From Bombardia bombarda (lineage: Eukaryota; Ascomycota; Sordariomycetes; Sordariales; Lasiosphaeriaceae), in the NCBI GenBank assembly GCA_030512295.1, contig JAULSR010000001.1, positions 9,199,001-9,263,000 on the forward strand: a DNA stretch of 64,000 nucleotides, given 5' to 3'. Within the stretch, counting starts at the first letter, position 1. The number at the start of each line of letters is the position of its first letter. Positions 1-12,758 of this stretch are shown here, one piece after another. The notes under the pieces were generated by a model, which was not told the DNA's origin, did not search any database, and saw only the letters and a list, made by a program, of their open reading frames with translations. A program made the translations under genes and the position numbers.

Positions 1-3000
1 GTGAGCGTCGCCCAGGCATAGATATCCGTTTTTTAATGATGATCTGACTCGGCACACGTGGTCCACCCTCACCGTAGTCTCTCACGGCGCTCAGCGTGTC
101 CTAGAAGGTGGGGAGCAGATGCTTCGGACTGACAGCAGTGGCATGCCAGTAGTATACCACCGACCATGGAAATTGCAACTCTCTTGTGTGGCCTTACCAA
201 GACGATGGGCCCTTCTGGGTGGTGCTCTTCTTTGCCTTGTTGAGCATAATGAGACGACTGACTTGACCCCTTTTCCTCCCGAAGAAGCACTGTGCATAGC
301 CGTCTTCAATACCATACACAAGTGTGCCGGGAAGGTCCATGGCCTTGTAGACAAGTACGTCAGGCGTCGCCTTTCTCGAGTGGTCCGCTGAGCATGCCGC
401 CGCCAGGAGTAGGTAGTCTAGTGTATTTGCAGTGGGTGCGGAGAGCGCCTGTGACCGCACCGAGCCTTGTTTCCCCCCACGAGCTTTGCCTTGTACAAGC
501 ACGCAAAAATGTCCGATGGGAGACACAGAATATAGCACGTAGCTTGCCCGTCCTTCAGGCAGGCAGGTCCCTCATTGTCCATCAACAAGGGTGTGCTTGA
601 GGTTCAGTGCAATATACCCAGGCCAAGGGGACACCTGCAGCACAGAAGCAAGAGCATGGTCGACCTCCGTCATTGTCGAACACTAAGCTGTGGAATAATC
701 GGATGAGGTTGAAAGAAAATGTGGCGCATAGGGAGGCTACAGGCGACAGGCGACAGACGACAGGCGGCAGGCAAGACTGATGTGTAGGGCAATCATTTGG
801 CCTGCGAATTGGGTGCTGTCGGCCAGCTCCATGGTTGCAGGGAGGCTGGATACAGCGAATACAGCAAGGTGCAACATTCAGGCAGCGCCCCTCGAGTCGT
901 CACTCCCCTTCGTCCAGGCGTATCGTTCCAGCCGTGATGACTTCTGCGGCTTCCCGATAACCCTCAGCGAGTGGTTGTCCACATCCCAGAGATTGGGCCC
1001 GGCCAGCGCATCATCCACTAAAGGAGAGTAGAAAAAACACTGCAAAATCCGATATGGTCAAATGTTGGCGTCGGCCAAACTGGGCGTCTAAGCAAGGGCT
1101 TGGACAGTGGCAACCAGATCAGGTTCTTTCCAAGGCCGCGCGAGGCTGGCCAGGAAGGAACATGTAGGGTCCCGTCCTGGCAGGGAACGGCGGGCCGGGG
1201 CAAGGATCGCAAAACAGAGCGCGGCTGACCGGGAAGAGGCGAGGCGGTGTCGGCCGTCCGGCGGTCAATCAGCAGTCAGTCTCCCCCACTGGCGATGGTC
1301 GGTCTTGATCGTTAGTGAGTTTATTCTATTTGACGACCTGTCGATGTCTCGCCATGCCCGTAAACGCCTGAGAACACGCAAACCAGATGGAGAGCCCAGA
1401 TTGAAACGCGGTCTTGCCGTATTCGTGGCACACCCGGTGCAGAGGTCATGGAACAAACGCCTGGAAGCCAAATGCTTGTCAGATTCCCCCCTGGCTAAGG
1501 TATCCAAATAGGACCTACGGGCCCATCATGCCTCTCTTAATCCATCCGTCAAAGCATGATTCAGATTGGTCTCTTGTGGGACGGGCGGCACGTTTTTGAC
1601 AGGAGGGCGCTAGAAGTCTCCTGGCCAAAGTCTGTGCGACCTCAGTATTAAGCAGGCGTGTCGCGGCTGTACGCAGTGAAGCGGGAAATTTTTGCTTCAT
1701 CCTGTCTGGAGGATGGCGTGGCACGGCAGGTGTTGTGAAGCCCACCCCGCCCCTCGCTCACCATAATATGGAGGGTGGGAGAGGGTGGGAGCCGTCCTCG
1801 GAGAGTTATGACAGCAACCATTGCTAGAATGGTCCGTCGAGCACCCCCATAGCTAGGTCTGCTGGTACCTGGCCTGACATGAGGCTCTCTCAAGGACGAG
1901 GGCCCCCGAAAACACGCCCATTAAAGGATTGATTGGAGTGAATTGGGACAGGTGTCGCTGAGATCCGGCATGCACATGGCCCATGATCATGGAAACGGCC
2001 GGCCACTCCGACACTTTGCAATACAATCGTAGGTGTCCTTCTCTCTGCTGTTCTATTCCAGCGCCGCTCGCCTTTACCTCGAGACCTGATTCCAGAGGGA
2101 AGCGAGCCACCAACAAAAAGTGACAAGTGACTGGGTGGCTCGTGACTTGTGCAAACGAGCGCACCGGGAGCGATAAATCGGAAAAAAGGGACGGCCGAAT
2201 ACTTGAAGCCGTGAGTCGCAAACTTGAAGCTGAAAATGAAGCTCAGAGAGGAGAGTTTATAGCGGCTCGCGAGGGCGTACAGCACGCACGTCGAACGCAA
2301 ATCCTCCTTCCGCGAAGGACCTGCAGTCTGCAGTCGTCGGCAGCCTTTCTGCAGTGTGTGCTCTGTTGGGTGGTGAAGAGGGTACACGGACAGTCAAACA
2401 AGTGGTTCGACCACCCTCCGGTGCAGCAGGAGTACACGGATGGACGACACAAAGGAGGACGACACAAGAGTGGAGGAGGGGGGCACACGGGGTTAAGAGG
2501 CACAAGAATGAAAGTACAACCTAGAATGACTAAAAGAACCCTCAGAGGTATGGTAGCAGCGGAGGTAGGAGCTTAGGAGCTCGGGAGCTTTGGTCAGGTA
2601 GCAGAAAAAGGTACGGAAGGCGCGACGGGAGTGACTGGTCCTTGCCAATCTGCATCATCGAGTTTTGGGTTGTCGTTTCCCAAAACGGAGAAGTTGAGAG
2701 GTTGAGTCTGCCTATCAGCCCACGACTTTTCTTCACATAACACAACCAAAAGGCCAAGCACCGCCCCAAACCAAGCACCAAGCACCTGACAATCAAAAGT
2801 CCCTCCCAGGTTAAAGCGTGGCTGAAAGGACGCTAATCAGTGGCTGATGCGACATGGATCTATGCGCTACGAGTTCACGGCCTCAGGCATAACTCTATCT
2901 CAGATGCGTGTCGCGGTAGCGCGCCCCAGTCGCGCCAAGAGCGCGGGCCTGCAATTTGCTATTCGGCCACCTCCTGCCTGGGGCCAGCCAATTCGGGAAA

Positions 3001-3411
3001 GCGACACACAACACGCTTGTTTACGTCCAGGCCTTGTCTCCCACAACAACGATACAACCCTCGCTGTGAAAAAAAGTTAGGCATTTTGCCCCTCGCGTCC
3101 GCTCCCTCTACCCACGTCTTTTGCGCGATTCCATCACCACCACCGCCCAACAACCCTCCTCGGTCAGCCAGGCGACGTCGACGGCTTCGATCGACAATTG
3201 ACAATTTGACACATTGACGGCTGCCCGTGCGCCGTTTCTTTATTCACTTCTTTTTTTAGACGCCGCTGGCGCGCACTACCGTCTCCTTGTCCCTCCATTG
3301 TTGAATGTTAAGGCCGTCTTTTTTGTTCTCGTCACTCGACCAATCCATCGCGCGAATCCGACCCGAATCCCTTCGTTCTTTGTACCGCCGCGTTTCTAGC
3401 GGCCCTTCACT
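1..3411. other. Intergenic region and TOP2 upstream region; no gene recognised
   Basis: Only short overlapping ORFs on both strands are present, and none has a recognisable motif or a convincing splice chain. The last 300 bases before the TOP2 start are pyrimidine-rich, as expected for a filamentous fungal leader. A reverse-strand ORF at 194-538 was considered and not supported. Confidence 0.6.
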
Positions 3412-6400
3412 ATGGATTCCGATATTATGGACGATGGCTCCGTCTTTGGCGACGATCCCAACGACGAGTCTGACGACTTCATGCCGCCAGTGGTACGTAC
3501 GTTCTGTCGTTAGGGAGAGATTTGTGATAATAGAGCTACTTCCCCCCCTGCAACCGCGGCGTCTGTCAATCTACCTACCAAATATTTTCGGGCTCCCGCA
3601 ACACCGCAGAAGAGTTGAAACGAGACTCATTCTAGACTCATTTTCTGACACAGCTCCAGAAACCAAAGGCTGCCCCTAAGAGAGCCCCCAAGGCACCCGC
3701 TACTAAGAAGGCCTTGACTGTGAAGGCCGCACCAAAGAAGATGGCGCAGAGCACACTCGACGGCGGGAAAGTTGCCTCTAAGAAGCGCCCCAAGCCCGAA
3801 ACGGACGATGAACATAACTCGGTCATGGGCGGCGGCGACAAGGACGACGCCAGCATTCTCTCACATACCCCTCCCAGTGCTAAGAAGCCAAAGACGGCCC
3901 CGGCCAAGAAGTCGAGCGGCAAGGCCCTCGCCGAGATCGAAAATGATAGCATGCAGATTGACGGAAGCGATGCGGATTCAAAGCCCAAGGGCGGCGGCAA
4001 GAAGAGCGCAAGTCAGACATACATCAAGATGTCGCAGGAAAAGCATGTCCTCACACGTCCCGATTCGTATATTGGCTCCGCCGAGTTCACCGAGTCGCTA
4101 CAGTGGGTCTTCAATAAGCAGACAAAGCTCATGGAACATCGCGTCGTCAACTTCGTACCCGGATTGCTCAAGCTTCTCGATGAGGTCTTGGTCAACGCTG
4201 CCGACAACCACCAACGCGACCCAACGCAAACATTCATCAAGGTCACCATCAACAGAGAGACAGGAGAGTGCAGCGTTGAGAACAACGGCAAGGGAATTCC
4301 TATCGTGATGCACGAAAAGGAAAAAATCTATGTACCCCAACTCATCTTTGGCTCCCTGCTTACCGGATCAAACTACGACGACAATGAAATCAAGACTGTT
4401 GGTGGCCGTAATGGTTACGGTGCGAAGCTCACCAACATCTTCAGTACAAGGTTTGCTATTGAGTGTCAAGACTCGCAAAATGGCAAGCGATACAAGCAGG
4501 ATTGGCAAAAGAACATGAGCTTAGTGTCGGTTCCCAAGATTTCGGCCAACAAGGCCGCCGATTTCACCAAAGTGACCTGGACTGCCGACTATGAGAGATT
4601 CAAGATGCCGGACGGTATTGACGACGACTTGGAAGCTGTCCTCTTCCGTCGTGTCTACGATATTGCCGCCACTTGCCTTGGGCTCAAGGTCTACCTAAAC
4701 GGCCAACATATCAAGCTCAACTGGAAGAGTTACTGCGAAATGTTCGCACAGGCAATTGCTATAGATCGCGGTGATCCACCCGTGATGGAAGGAGAACTGC
4801 CGCCTCCGGCCAAGATTGAGACTGAAGTCCAAATGATCAGTGGCAGGCCCTGGCAGATTGGATTTACTGTCTCTGATGGTTCGTTCCAGACCATGGCGTT
4901 TTGCAACAATATTCACAACCCCCTCGGCGGTACACACGTCAACTACATCGCTGATCAAGTAATTGCTGCCATCGGCGCCGAAATAACCAAGAAGAAGAAG
5001 GGCCATGCTCTCAACAAGGCAAACATGAAGAATCACTGCTTCCTCTTCCTCAGTTGTCTGATTGAGAACCCATCCTTCACTTCCCAGTCAAAGGAATATT
5101 TGACATCCAAGGTGTCTTCGTTTGGTACCAAGTGTACCCTCACCGACAAGTTCATCAAGCAGATTAGGCAATCAGAGGCAATCAACCGTATCCTGAACTT
5201 CGCTGACAGGAAGGCGGACAAGCTCCTAGCCAAAGCTGATGGCGGCAAGCGGTCTCGTATTAGCAACGAGAAGCTCGTCGATGCAAACTTGGCGGGCACC
5301 AAACACGGCCATGAGTGTACTCTTATTCTAACTGAGGGTGACTCCGCCAGAGGTCTGGCTGTTGCTGGCCGTGCCATTCTAGACCCCGATCATATCGGTG
5401 TCTTCCCGCTTCGTGGTAAAATGCTCAACGTCCGTGACGCTTCCTTCGATCAAATCTCGAAAAACAAGGAAATCGAAAACATTAAGAAATTCCTTGGCTT
5501 GAAGCACAAGCAGGTCTATACGGACGTCAAGGGTCTTCGATACGGCTCTCTCATGATCATGGCTGATCAGGATCTTGACGGAAGTCATATCAAGGGCCTG
5601 CTGATCAACTTCCTTGAATGCCAATTTCCCTCTCTGTTGCGCATTCCCAACTTCTTCCGAGAGTTCATCACGCCTGTCGTCAAGGTGTGGCAAGGCCCCA
5701 ACCCAAAGAAGCCACTGAAACTCAAGTCGTTCTTCACTCTACCCCAGTACGAGGAGTGGAAGTTGGAACACAAGGATGAACTACGCAAGTGGAAATACAA
5801 GTACTTCAAAGGATTGGGATCCAGTTCCAACGAAGATGCCCAAATTTACTTCACCAATTTGGATGATCACCTCAAAGAGTTCGGTGTCATGACACCTGAG
5901 GCCTCCAAGCTGTTCGAGCTCGCCTTCTCCAAGAAGAAGGCAGATTCCAGAAAGGAATGGCTGAGCGGCTTCACGCCGGGAACTTTCCTGGACCACCGTG
6001 TTGATAAGATCAGTTACGAGGAGTTTGTTAACAAGGAGCTGATTCTTTTCAGCATGGCTGACAATATGCGTTCAATCCCGTCCATGGTTGACGGTCTGAA
6101 ACCCGGTCAGCGCAAGGTCATGTACGCCTGCTTCAAGCGCAACCTTGTCAATGATCAGAAAGTCATCGAGTTGGCCGGTTACATCTCCGAGCATACAGCC
6201 TACCATCACGGTGAAGTGTCGCTGCAGCAGACCATTATCGGTTTGGCACAGGACTATGTCGGCTCGAATAACATCAACTGCCTTGAACCCAGTGGACACT
6301 TCGGTTCTCGACTTTCTGGTGGTTCAGATGCTGCCAGCGCTCGTTATATTCACACTCGACTGTCACCCTTTGCGCGTCGCGTGTACTCGCCTCTTGACGA

Positions 6401-9224
6401 GCCAAATCTCGAGTTCCAGTATGATGACGGCAGAAAGATCGAGCCCAAGACTTACGCGCCTATTGTCCCCATGGTCCTGATCAACGGTGCCGACGGTATC
6501 GGTACGGGTTGGAGTACTTCGATCCCCAATTACCACCCCATCGATGTTGTGAACAACCTTAAGCGCCGTATGGGCAGACTTGACCCTGAGGATCCCGAGG
6601 GGAAGCCGTTCCAGCCAATGATGCCTTGGTTCCGCGGCTGGAAGGGCACACCTGAGCAAGAGGCACCTAACCGGTTCAAGTTCAACGGTATCGCCAGACA
6701 GGACGAGGAGCGTCCCAATGAAATTGTGGTATCCGAACTGCCCATTCGTGTGTGGACCGACGACTTCAAGGCCAGACTTGAAGAGATCATCCGTGGCGAA
6801 AAAGCCCCGTCGTTCATCAAGGACTACCAAGAGTTCAACGACCACAAGACAGTCCATTTTGTTATCCAGCTAGAGGAGAAGCATATGGAGGCTGCTCTCA
6901 AGGAAGGCTTGCTCGAAAAGTTCAAGCTTAACAAGGCCATTACTACTACTAACTTGGTAGCTTTCGACACTCGCGGCATGATCCACAAGTATGAGAATCC
7001 CGAAGAGATTCTTGAGGAGTTCTACAACTACCGCCTCGGCATGTACACAGAGCGCAAGCAGCACTGGCTCAAGGTCTACCATGCGGATTATCGGAGGTTG
7101 CAGAACCAGTACCGCTTCATTTCGGAGATTATTGAGAACGAGCTCATTGTGTCGAAGAAGAGGAAGGACATTCTCGTTAAGGAACTCCGTGAGCGGAAAT
7201 ATGAGGCTTTCCCTCCCAAGGCGGACGACAACAGGAAGAATAAGTCCACGGATGAGGAGCTCGTCGGTGAACAAGAAGAGGATGATGATGCCATTGCCGG
7301 TGGCGCACGCGATTACGACTACTTGCTTTCTGTATGTTTTTATTCGCTTCCGCTTTCTTATTAACTTGCGCTAACCTGGTGACAGATGCCCATTTGGTCG
7401 CTCACGCTTGAGCGTCTGGAGAAGCTCAAGAAGCTGATTGCTGCCAAGAAGGCCGAGCATGATGAGCTCGATGCTCTCAACGAGAAGGATCTCTGGATCA
7501 AAGATCTTGACCTGTTTGTTGAGGAGTGGGAGGCTTCGCTTAAACTTGATGCAGAGATCGAGAGCAACATTCGGAGACGTGGTCGTCGCGTCTCCAAGAA
7601 GCTTGGCGCTGGTGGCCGTGGCAAAGCAGCACGCGCTCCTAAGAAAGAGAAGATTCTTGAAGGAGATTACGAGCCTGCCGTACCCAAAAAGGGTCGTCCA
7701 CCAAAGGTTACTAAGGTTGAGAAGGTCGAGACAAAGACGCAACAGCGCTTCGCCGAGAAGTTCGGAGCCAAGCCTAAACCCAAGTCGAAGCTCAGCCCCC
7801 TTAACTCTGACGGGCCCGCTGATGGTCTCTCGGATGATGACTTTGCCGCACTGGGGAAGGGAGAGTCTGAGCCTCCTGCTCCGGTCAGTAATATCGCAGC
7901 CAACCGCAGCAAACGGGCTGCTGCTGTGAATGCCGCCAAGAAGAAGACATATCTCGTCTCGGATGATTCGGACGATGATTTCATGAATCTAGGCAAACCG
8001 TCCGCATCGCGAGAGACGACGGAGCCTGCCGAGCCAGAAGTTAATGGCGTCGACTCTGACGTTGAGATGGCGAGGCCTGAAGAGTCGGAAGTGGATGAGA
8101 TGGTTCCCATACCGGTAAAGCGAGCCGTGGTTATGTCGAAGCCACCGCCCAAGACGGCTTACTCCGATGATGACTCGGAAGATTTCATGGAGCCACTACC
8201 ACCAAAGCGAGCTGTCTTGTCCAGGTCCAAGTCTGCGATATCGGACGATGACGATGATTTCGATGCTGTCGTTGAGAAGAAGCCCCCTGCCAGGCGAGCT
8301 GCAGCTGTCAAGGCCAAGCCAGTGATACTTTCGGACGATGAGGATTTCGACGAAGTCGCTGAGAAGCCGGCGAAGCGTACTGCTGCTGCTAAGGCCAAGC
8401 CTGTGGTTCTCTCGGATGACGATAGCTTTGATGCCATCGTCGAGAAGCCCACCAAGCGCGCCGCCGCCGCAAAGGCCAAGCCGCAATATCTTGATGACGA
8501 CGAAAACTCGGACAGCGATGACGACAAGATGCTCGGCGATGTCGGTGCTATGGTCAAGGGCATCGGAGCTCCTGGCGGGTCGGGCAACAGTCAGGGAGGC
8601 AGACTCAGTTTGTTTGCCATGTCCCGGCCGGACGCTGGTGAGACGACGCTCCACAAGGTCAAGGCCAAGGCGTCCAAGACCAACCTCAAGGACGACTTTG
8701 ACAGCCACGATGACACAAACTACGAGGCCCTGGCCATGTCGTCGCCGCGCAAGGACCGTCTGGACAGTTTCTTGTCGGATGACGACCACCTCCCTGTGCC
8801 GGTAAAGACTAGCGCGAGGGCAGCAGCATCGCAAGCTAGCACTGCTGCGGCGTCGAAGAGCAAGGCGCCATTGAGCGTGGTGCCCGCAGCGGCTAAGAAG
8901 CCGAGAGGTAGACCGGCGGTAGCGGCAGCTGCAAAGGCTAAGGCGCCTGCGAAGACTGCTGTTGCAAAGGTTGTCGAGAAGCCCAAGGCGGTGCACCTGT
9001 CGCCGGCGGCGAAGGCGTATGCGGCCAAGAAGGCCAAGGCGAGGAAGATGATCAGCGATGAGGAGGAGGAGGAGGATGTGGTTATGGAGGACCCTCCCAG
9101 TCCGATAGTCAGGCCGAGGGCCAGGCCAGGGAGGGCGGCAGCGGCCAAGGCAAAGCCGATTATTATTGAGAGTGAAGGGGATGAGGAGAGCGAGGACGCG
9201 TTTGCTATGGACAATAGCGATTAG
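3412..9224 (+). CDS. TOP2: DNA topoisomerase II
   Basis: Type IIA topoisomerase, which passes one duplex through a transient ATP-driven double-strand break in another (nuclear; replication, condensation, segregation). Exons are 3412-3492, 3654-7331 and 7386-9224, giving about 1865 aa. The introns have GTACGT/CAG and GTATGT/CAG ends, and exon 3 opens on an internal Met codon. The start is the first ATG of an acidic N-terminus. Visible in order: basic N-terminal extension; GHKL ATPase with EVLVNAAD near residue 204 and GRNGYGAKL near 279; TOPRIM with EGDSARG (E588) and DQDLDGSH (D665, D667, D669); the breakage-reunion core with the RY pair in ASARYIHT, catalytic tyrosine Y925. From about residue 1300 a long C-terminal domain alternates acidic and Lys/Ala-rich blocks and contains tandem repeats. 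All catalytic motifs are intact. It is convergent with HIS5. Identity is near certain; the exact N-terminus relies on splice consensus. Confidence 0.97.
8241..8492 (+). repeat. Tandem coding repeats in the TOP2 C-terminal domain
   Basis: Three consecutive in-frame units, 8241-8330 (30 aa), 8331-8411 (27 aa) and 8412-8492 (27 aa), cover residues about 1539-1622. Each unit begins with an acidic SDD block with Phe-Asp, continues through VEK/AEKP, and ends in a basic A-A-x-K-A-K-P block. Looser relatives of the unit occur upstream at about 7915-8000 and 8105-8235. The acidic SDD blocks are plausible CK2 sites, which is inference. Related domains in other eukaryotes are phosphorylated and bind chromatin. 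Confidence 0.85.
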
Positions 9225-10155
9225 GCGGCTGGTTGCGCTAGCTAGATAGGTGCTTGGTGGTTGGCTATCTGCTATTGGACCACATAGCGTGTTTGTTCTG
9301 TGTATCTATGTTTTTGTTTCTTGGAATGGATGGATGGACGGACACGGGTGGTTTTCCGTTTTCCGTTCCTTCGTCTCTTTGGACTGGGATCGATCATGCA
9401 TGCATGGGTTCGTTGGTTGGCGGCGGGTATGCATGGGATCATCTTTTCGGTCGTCTGGCGATGAGGGTTTTGGCGTTAATGGATTGAATTTATTGGAATT
9501 GCTGCGGTTGCTGGTGGCTGAGATGATAGGGGAGGAAAGGAGGGGGAAGGTTGTTGCTGTGCAGTAGTGGGCATCATGATTTTAGCTTTTTTTTACTTTT
9601 TTCGCTATTTTATTTACTATGGTGATAATGGGTAATCACATGAAGTATTTGCTCGTTGATTCTTTGAATGAACCCAGATTTTTACCTTGATAGTTGAGGA
9701 CGTGACTGTTTGCAATCGGAGTGAATGAAGGTGATGTTTGTTGCTTCGTTTGATATAGTGGTCTTTAAGTGTAGGCTGCGACGATACATCAAAGTACATA
9801 CGTGTAAAGACATGACTGCTTTTTACAGAGTGTAGTTAACATTCCAAAATGGCAAAAGTTTCCTTTGTCTAGCCATCTTGTGAAATAAAGCATAGCATTC
9901 TCATATGCTTATTGGGATATTCATTTATTTTTACTTGGTCGTGATGCCAACCCACCCACACACTGACTTATTTTAATATTTTATAATGATGAGGCAGACA
10001 TGGCACGCAGCAATGGTGGTTTTGCCAATGATCAGATTATATCCCATCCATTTGCTATGGTCAACCCACACATTCATCAACATACACCTTTTATTGCCTT
10101 GACATTCCTCTTTTATCTATCCACAACCATCTAACACACATCACCATCCCATCTA
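9225..10155. other. Convergent 3' region between TOP2 and HIS5
   Basis: AT-rich DNA with T-runs holds the 3' UTRs of the two convergent genes. ORFs on the + strand (9250-9567) are short, low in complexity and without motif. No gene is supported. Confidence 0.6.
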
Positions 10156-11423
10156 TCATTCCGCCCTCACCTCAGCCAGCGTCCTCTCCAGCGCTTCCAA
10201 GAACTTCGTCACCTCGTCCTCGGTCCCGACCGTGATCCTCAGACACCCATTACACCCGTGCTCCTTTCCTCTAAACCTCACCACCACCCCCCTGTTCTCC
10301 GCCAGCCTCTCATACACCCTGAGTGCCACCCCATTGTCAGGCTCGCCCTTGCCATTCAACATCTCAAACAGCAAGAAGTTGCTATCCGTGCCGCCGCGCA
10401 GCCTGCCTACCCCCGCAATGCTGGGCATCTCCCGCAGCACCCTCTCGCGCTGGCTGACCAGCTTAGCCCTGCTCTCGCGCATCCGCGCCAGGCCCTCAGC
10501 AGACAGCGCGTAGCTGGCCAGTGCGCTGGTGGGGCTCGAGATGTTGTAAGGCGCCTTGAGGGCGTTGAGCAGACGGGCGATAGGCGGGCTGGTGAAGGCG
10601 GCGCCGAGACGGATGCCCGCTAACCCAAAGGCCTTGGATAGGGTCTGCATGACGACGAGGTTGGGGTGCTCGGTGACCCACTCGGCGAGGGAGGCCTCGT
10701 CGGGGGCGTAGTCGACGTAGGCCTCGTCGACGACGACGAGGCCGTTCCAGGTCGGGTGGGCGAGGATCTGCGCGACGTCCGACTTGGCCAGCAGCGAGCC
10801 GGTCGGGTTGCCGGGGGAGCAGAGGTAGATGATCTTGATGGTGGTGGCGTCGGGGGCGGAGAGGGCGGCGAGGATGGCGGGCACGTCGATGGCGAAGTCT
10901 GGGGCGGGGAGCAGGGGGATCTTGAGCAGGCCGACGTCGTTGGCCTGGGCGGACACGGAGTACATGCCGTAGGTGGGGGGGCAGACCAGGATGCGGTCGC
11001 GGCCTGGGATGCAGAAGCAGCGCAGGAGGGCGTCGATGGCCTCGTCGGAGCCGACGCCGACGAAGAGGTTGGCGGGGGTGAGGAGCTTGGTGGTGTGGGC
11101 GTGGGTGGTGCGCAGGTCGCAGAGGAGCTGCTTCAGGGGCTCCTGGTGCGGGTCGGGGTAGCGGTGCAAACCGAGGAGGTCGATGGAGGGGCCATCGTCG
11201 CTGCTGTTGAGGCTCGCGGCGGCGGAGGGGGAGATGGGCGGGCCGTAGGCGTTCTCGTTGGCGTCGAGGAGGACCTTGGTGCCGTCGTCTTTGTAGTCGC
11301 TGAGGGGGTGTTAGTTATGGATTTGCTGGAAAGTGGTGGTGAGACTTACTCTCTTGCGCAGCGGTAGGGCTCCAAGGCCAGGATGTTGGGCCGCGCGCAC
11401 GTCTCGAGGTTGAAGGGCGACAT
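10156..11423 (-). CDS. HIS5: Histidinol-phosphate aminotransferase
   Basis: PLP enzyme of histidine biosynthesis that converts imidazole-acetol phosphate and glutamate to histidinol phosphate and 2-oxoglutarate. Exon 1 is 11350-11423 and exon 2 is 10156-11299, joined across a 50-nt GTAAGT/CAG intron, giving 405 aa, the usual length. The N-terminus carries the family signature LEPYRCARDDY, interrupted by the intron, followed by LLDANENAYGPP and LHRYPDPHQ. The PLP-binding lysine lies in QTLSKAFGLAGIRLG (K247), and VDEAYVDY holds the PLP-contacting Asp and Tyr. The class II aminotransferase fold is complete to the C-terminus. Two TGACTC cores sit about 165-185 bp upstream, consistent with general amino-acid control. 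Overlapping + strand ORFs in this GC-rich gene are shadows. Confidence 0.97.
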
Positions 11424-11585
11424 GATGGATGTGGATGAGTGAGTGAGAGGGTGTTCTAATTATTATGTAAAATCACAGCGAATGGCAGATGAAGCTCCTG
11501 CTTGAAATCTCAACGAGTGGATGTGAGGAGCTCTTAAGTGTGTTTCTGGCACGAGGGTGACGGTGGTGGTGGTGGTGGTTGGAAA

Positions 11586-11607
11586 GAGTCATTCATGAAA
11601 GGAGTCA
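11586..11607 (-). promoter_or_regulatory. Two Gcn4/CPC1-type TGACTC elements upstream of HIS5
   Basis: GAGTCA at 11586-11591 and 11602-11607 reads TGACTC on the HIS5 strand, 163-184 bp upstream of the start codon. TGACTC is the core bound by Gcn4/CPC1/CpcA bZIP activators, which control amino-acid biosynthetic genes including HIS5 orthologues. Two copies 16 bp apart, the correct gene class and the correct distance make a functional site likely. Binding itself is inferred. Confidence 0.6.
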
Positions 11608-12669
11608 TGTTGAGATTGAAGCTACTTCCTAGGAAGATATTCTAAATGCATGATTGGTTTCACCTTGCCAGCCCCGACTCCGGAGGCGGGTCCCAGACAT
11701 ATCAAAAGATAAGGCAAGTACGAGGCAGCTCCTTCAACTCATCAACTATGGAAGGCACGACTACCACATCGAGGCCATAAGCTTTGAAGACATTTCGAGA
11801 TATCTTTAGACAGCACAACTGCCTTCAAGGTTCAAATGGAGGGGTATCGGGTATCCATGTCGGGTCGAGGGATTGAGTGACGTCTGTTTGGTGACCAAGC
11901 AACTTTTTCAACTTTTGAGCAGACTACAGACCCTAACCCTGTAGAGTCTCGTAGACAGCACCACAGGCCGGTGGAAGCAACTGATTGTCACATCTTCTAC
12001 TGGTTGTATCTAGAAGAATTGAGGATGAGATGGATTTAAGTCATTATAGAAAGGGAAAAAGAAGAGACCAACATCAGCACCGTTACCTCAGCTTACCTGG
12101 CCAAGATCTTGCGATTGAGCTGTCTGACTGCCTCGGATTGGCCAATTCCTACCAAGTGATTACTCTCATCGTCCCGGATCCAGACAGCTCTGGAGCCGGC
12201 GGAGGTGCGCCAGCCCGTGGCCGACGGCAGAACGTGCCTGCGGACTCACAACGCGATGCAACGGTAGATGCCAAATCTTACAATTTTCCCCGGCTTTCCC
12301 CTCATCTCCACCCCACAAATTCCCCAATCTCCTCACAAGCTCACCTGTAACAAGATACATCCGAGTATATCATCTTTGGAGGTGGTCTTAACCATTCCTT
12401 CGAACCCAGTCTCGAGCCAATATCAGCGAGCTATTAAGCTATCTACTAACAGCTATCGCTAGCAAGGCTATCGCTAGCAAGGGCACGCACTCACGTAGTG
12501 TAACACAAGAATGCATATTCTCGCAACACTCCGCGGGACGCCGATTCGGCCGCCCAGGCTGGGAGCTGCAATATAGCCGGGCTGCAGCAGTCAAAGTCGG
12601 GTCCTGCCTTCCAATCCCGGTTGAATGGGACGCCATATTGCGCCGCCCAGCAGAAGTCTGCTGGGCGTG

Positions 12670-12676
12670 TATAAAA
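12670..12676 (+). promoter_or_regulatory. TATA box of the GDSL esterase gene
   Basis: TATAAAA lies 89 bp upstream of the ATG at 12759, with a short pyrimidine-rich leader between. Distance and sequence fit a fungal core promoter. Confidence 0.6.
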
Positions 12677-12758
12677 CTCTCGGCGATCCCCTCAGCTCTC
12701 TCGTGGGAAAGCCTCAAGCGCGGCTTCCTTTCCAGGCTCCGTCTTCCCGTATCTCATT

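Larger units (their letters stand above)
11424..12758. other. Shared upstream region of HIS5 and the GDSL esterase
   Basis: Divergent intergenic region of 1.3 kb. It holds two TGACTC-type sites near HIS5, a telobox-like CCCTAACCCT at 11931-11940, and a TATA box close to the esterase. The + strand ORF at 11985-12350 has no motif and is not called. Confidence 0.6.

Noticed and set aside
194..538. 114-codon reverse-strand ORF at the window start
   Set aside because: No motif, no splice partners, and overlaps equally long ORFs on the other strand. It could be a truncated gene entering from outside, but nothing supports this.
10666..11367. 233-codon + strand ORF
   Set aside because: Antisense shadow of HIS5, almost entirely Gly/Val/Glu.
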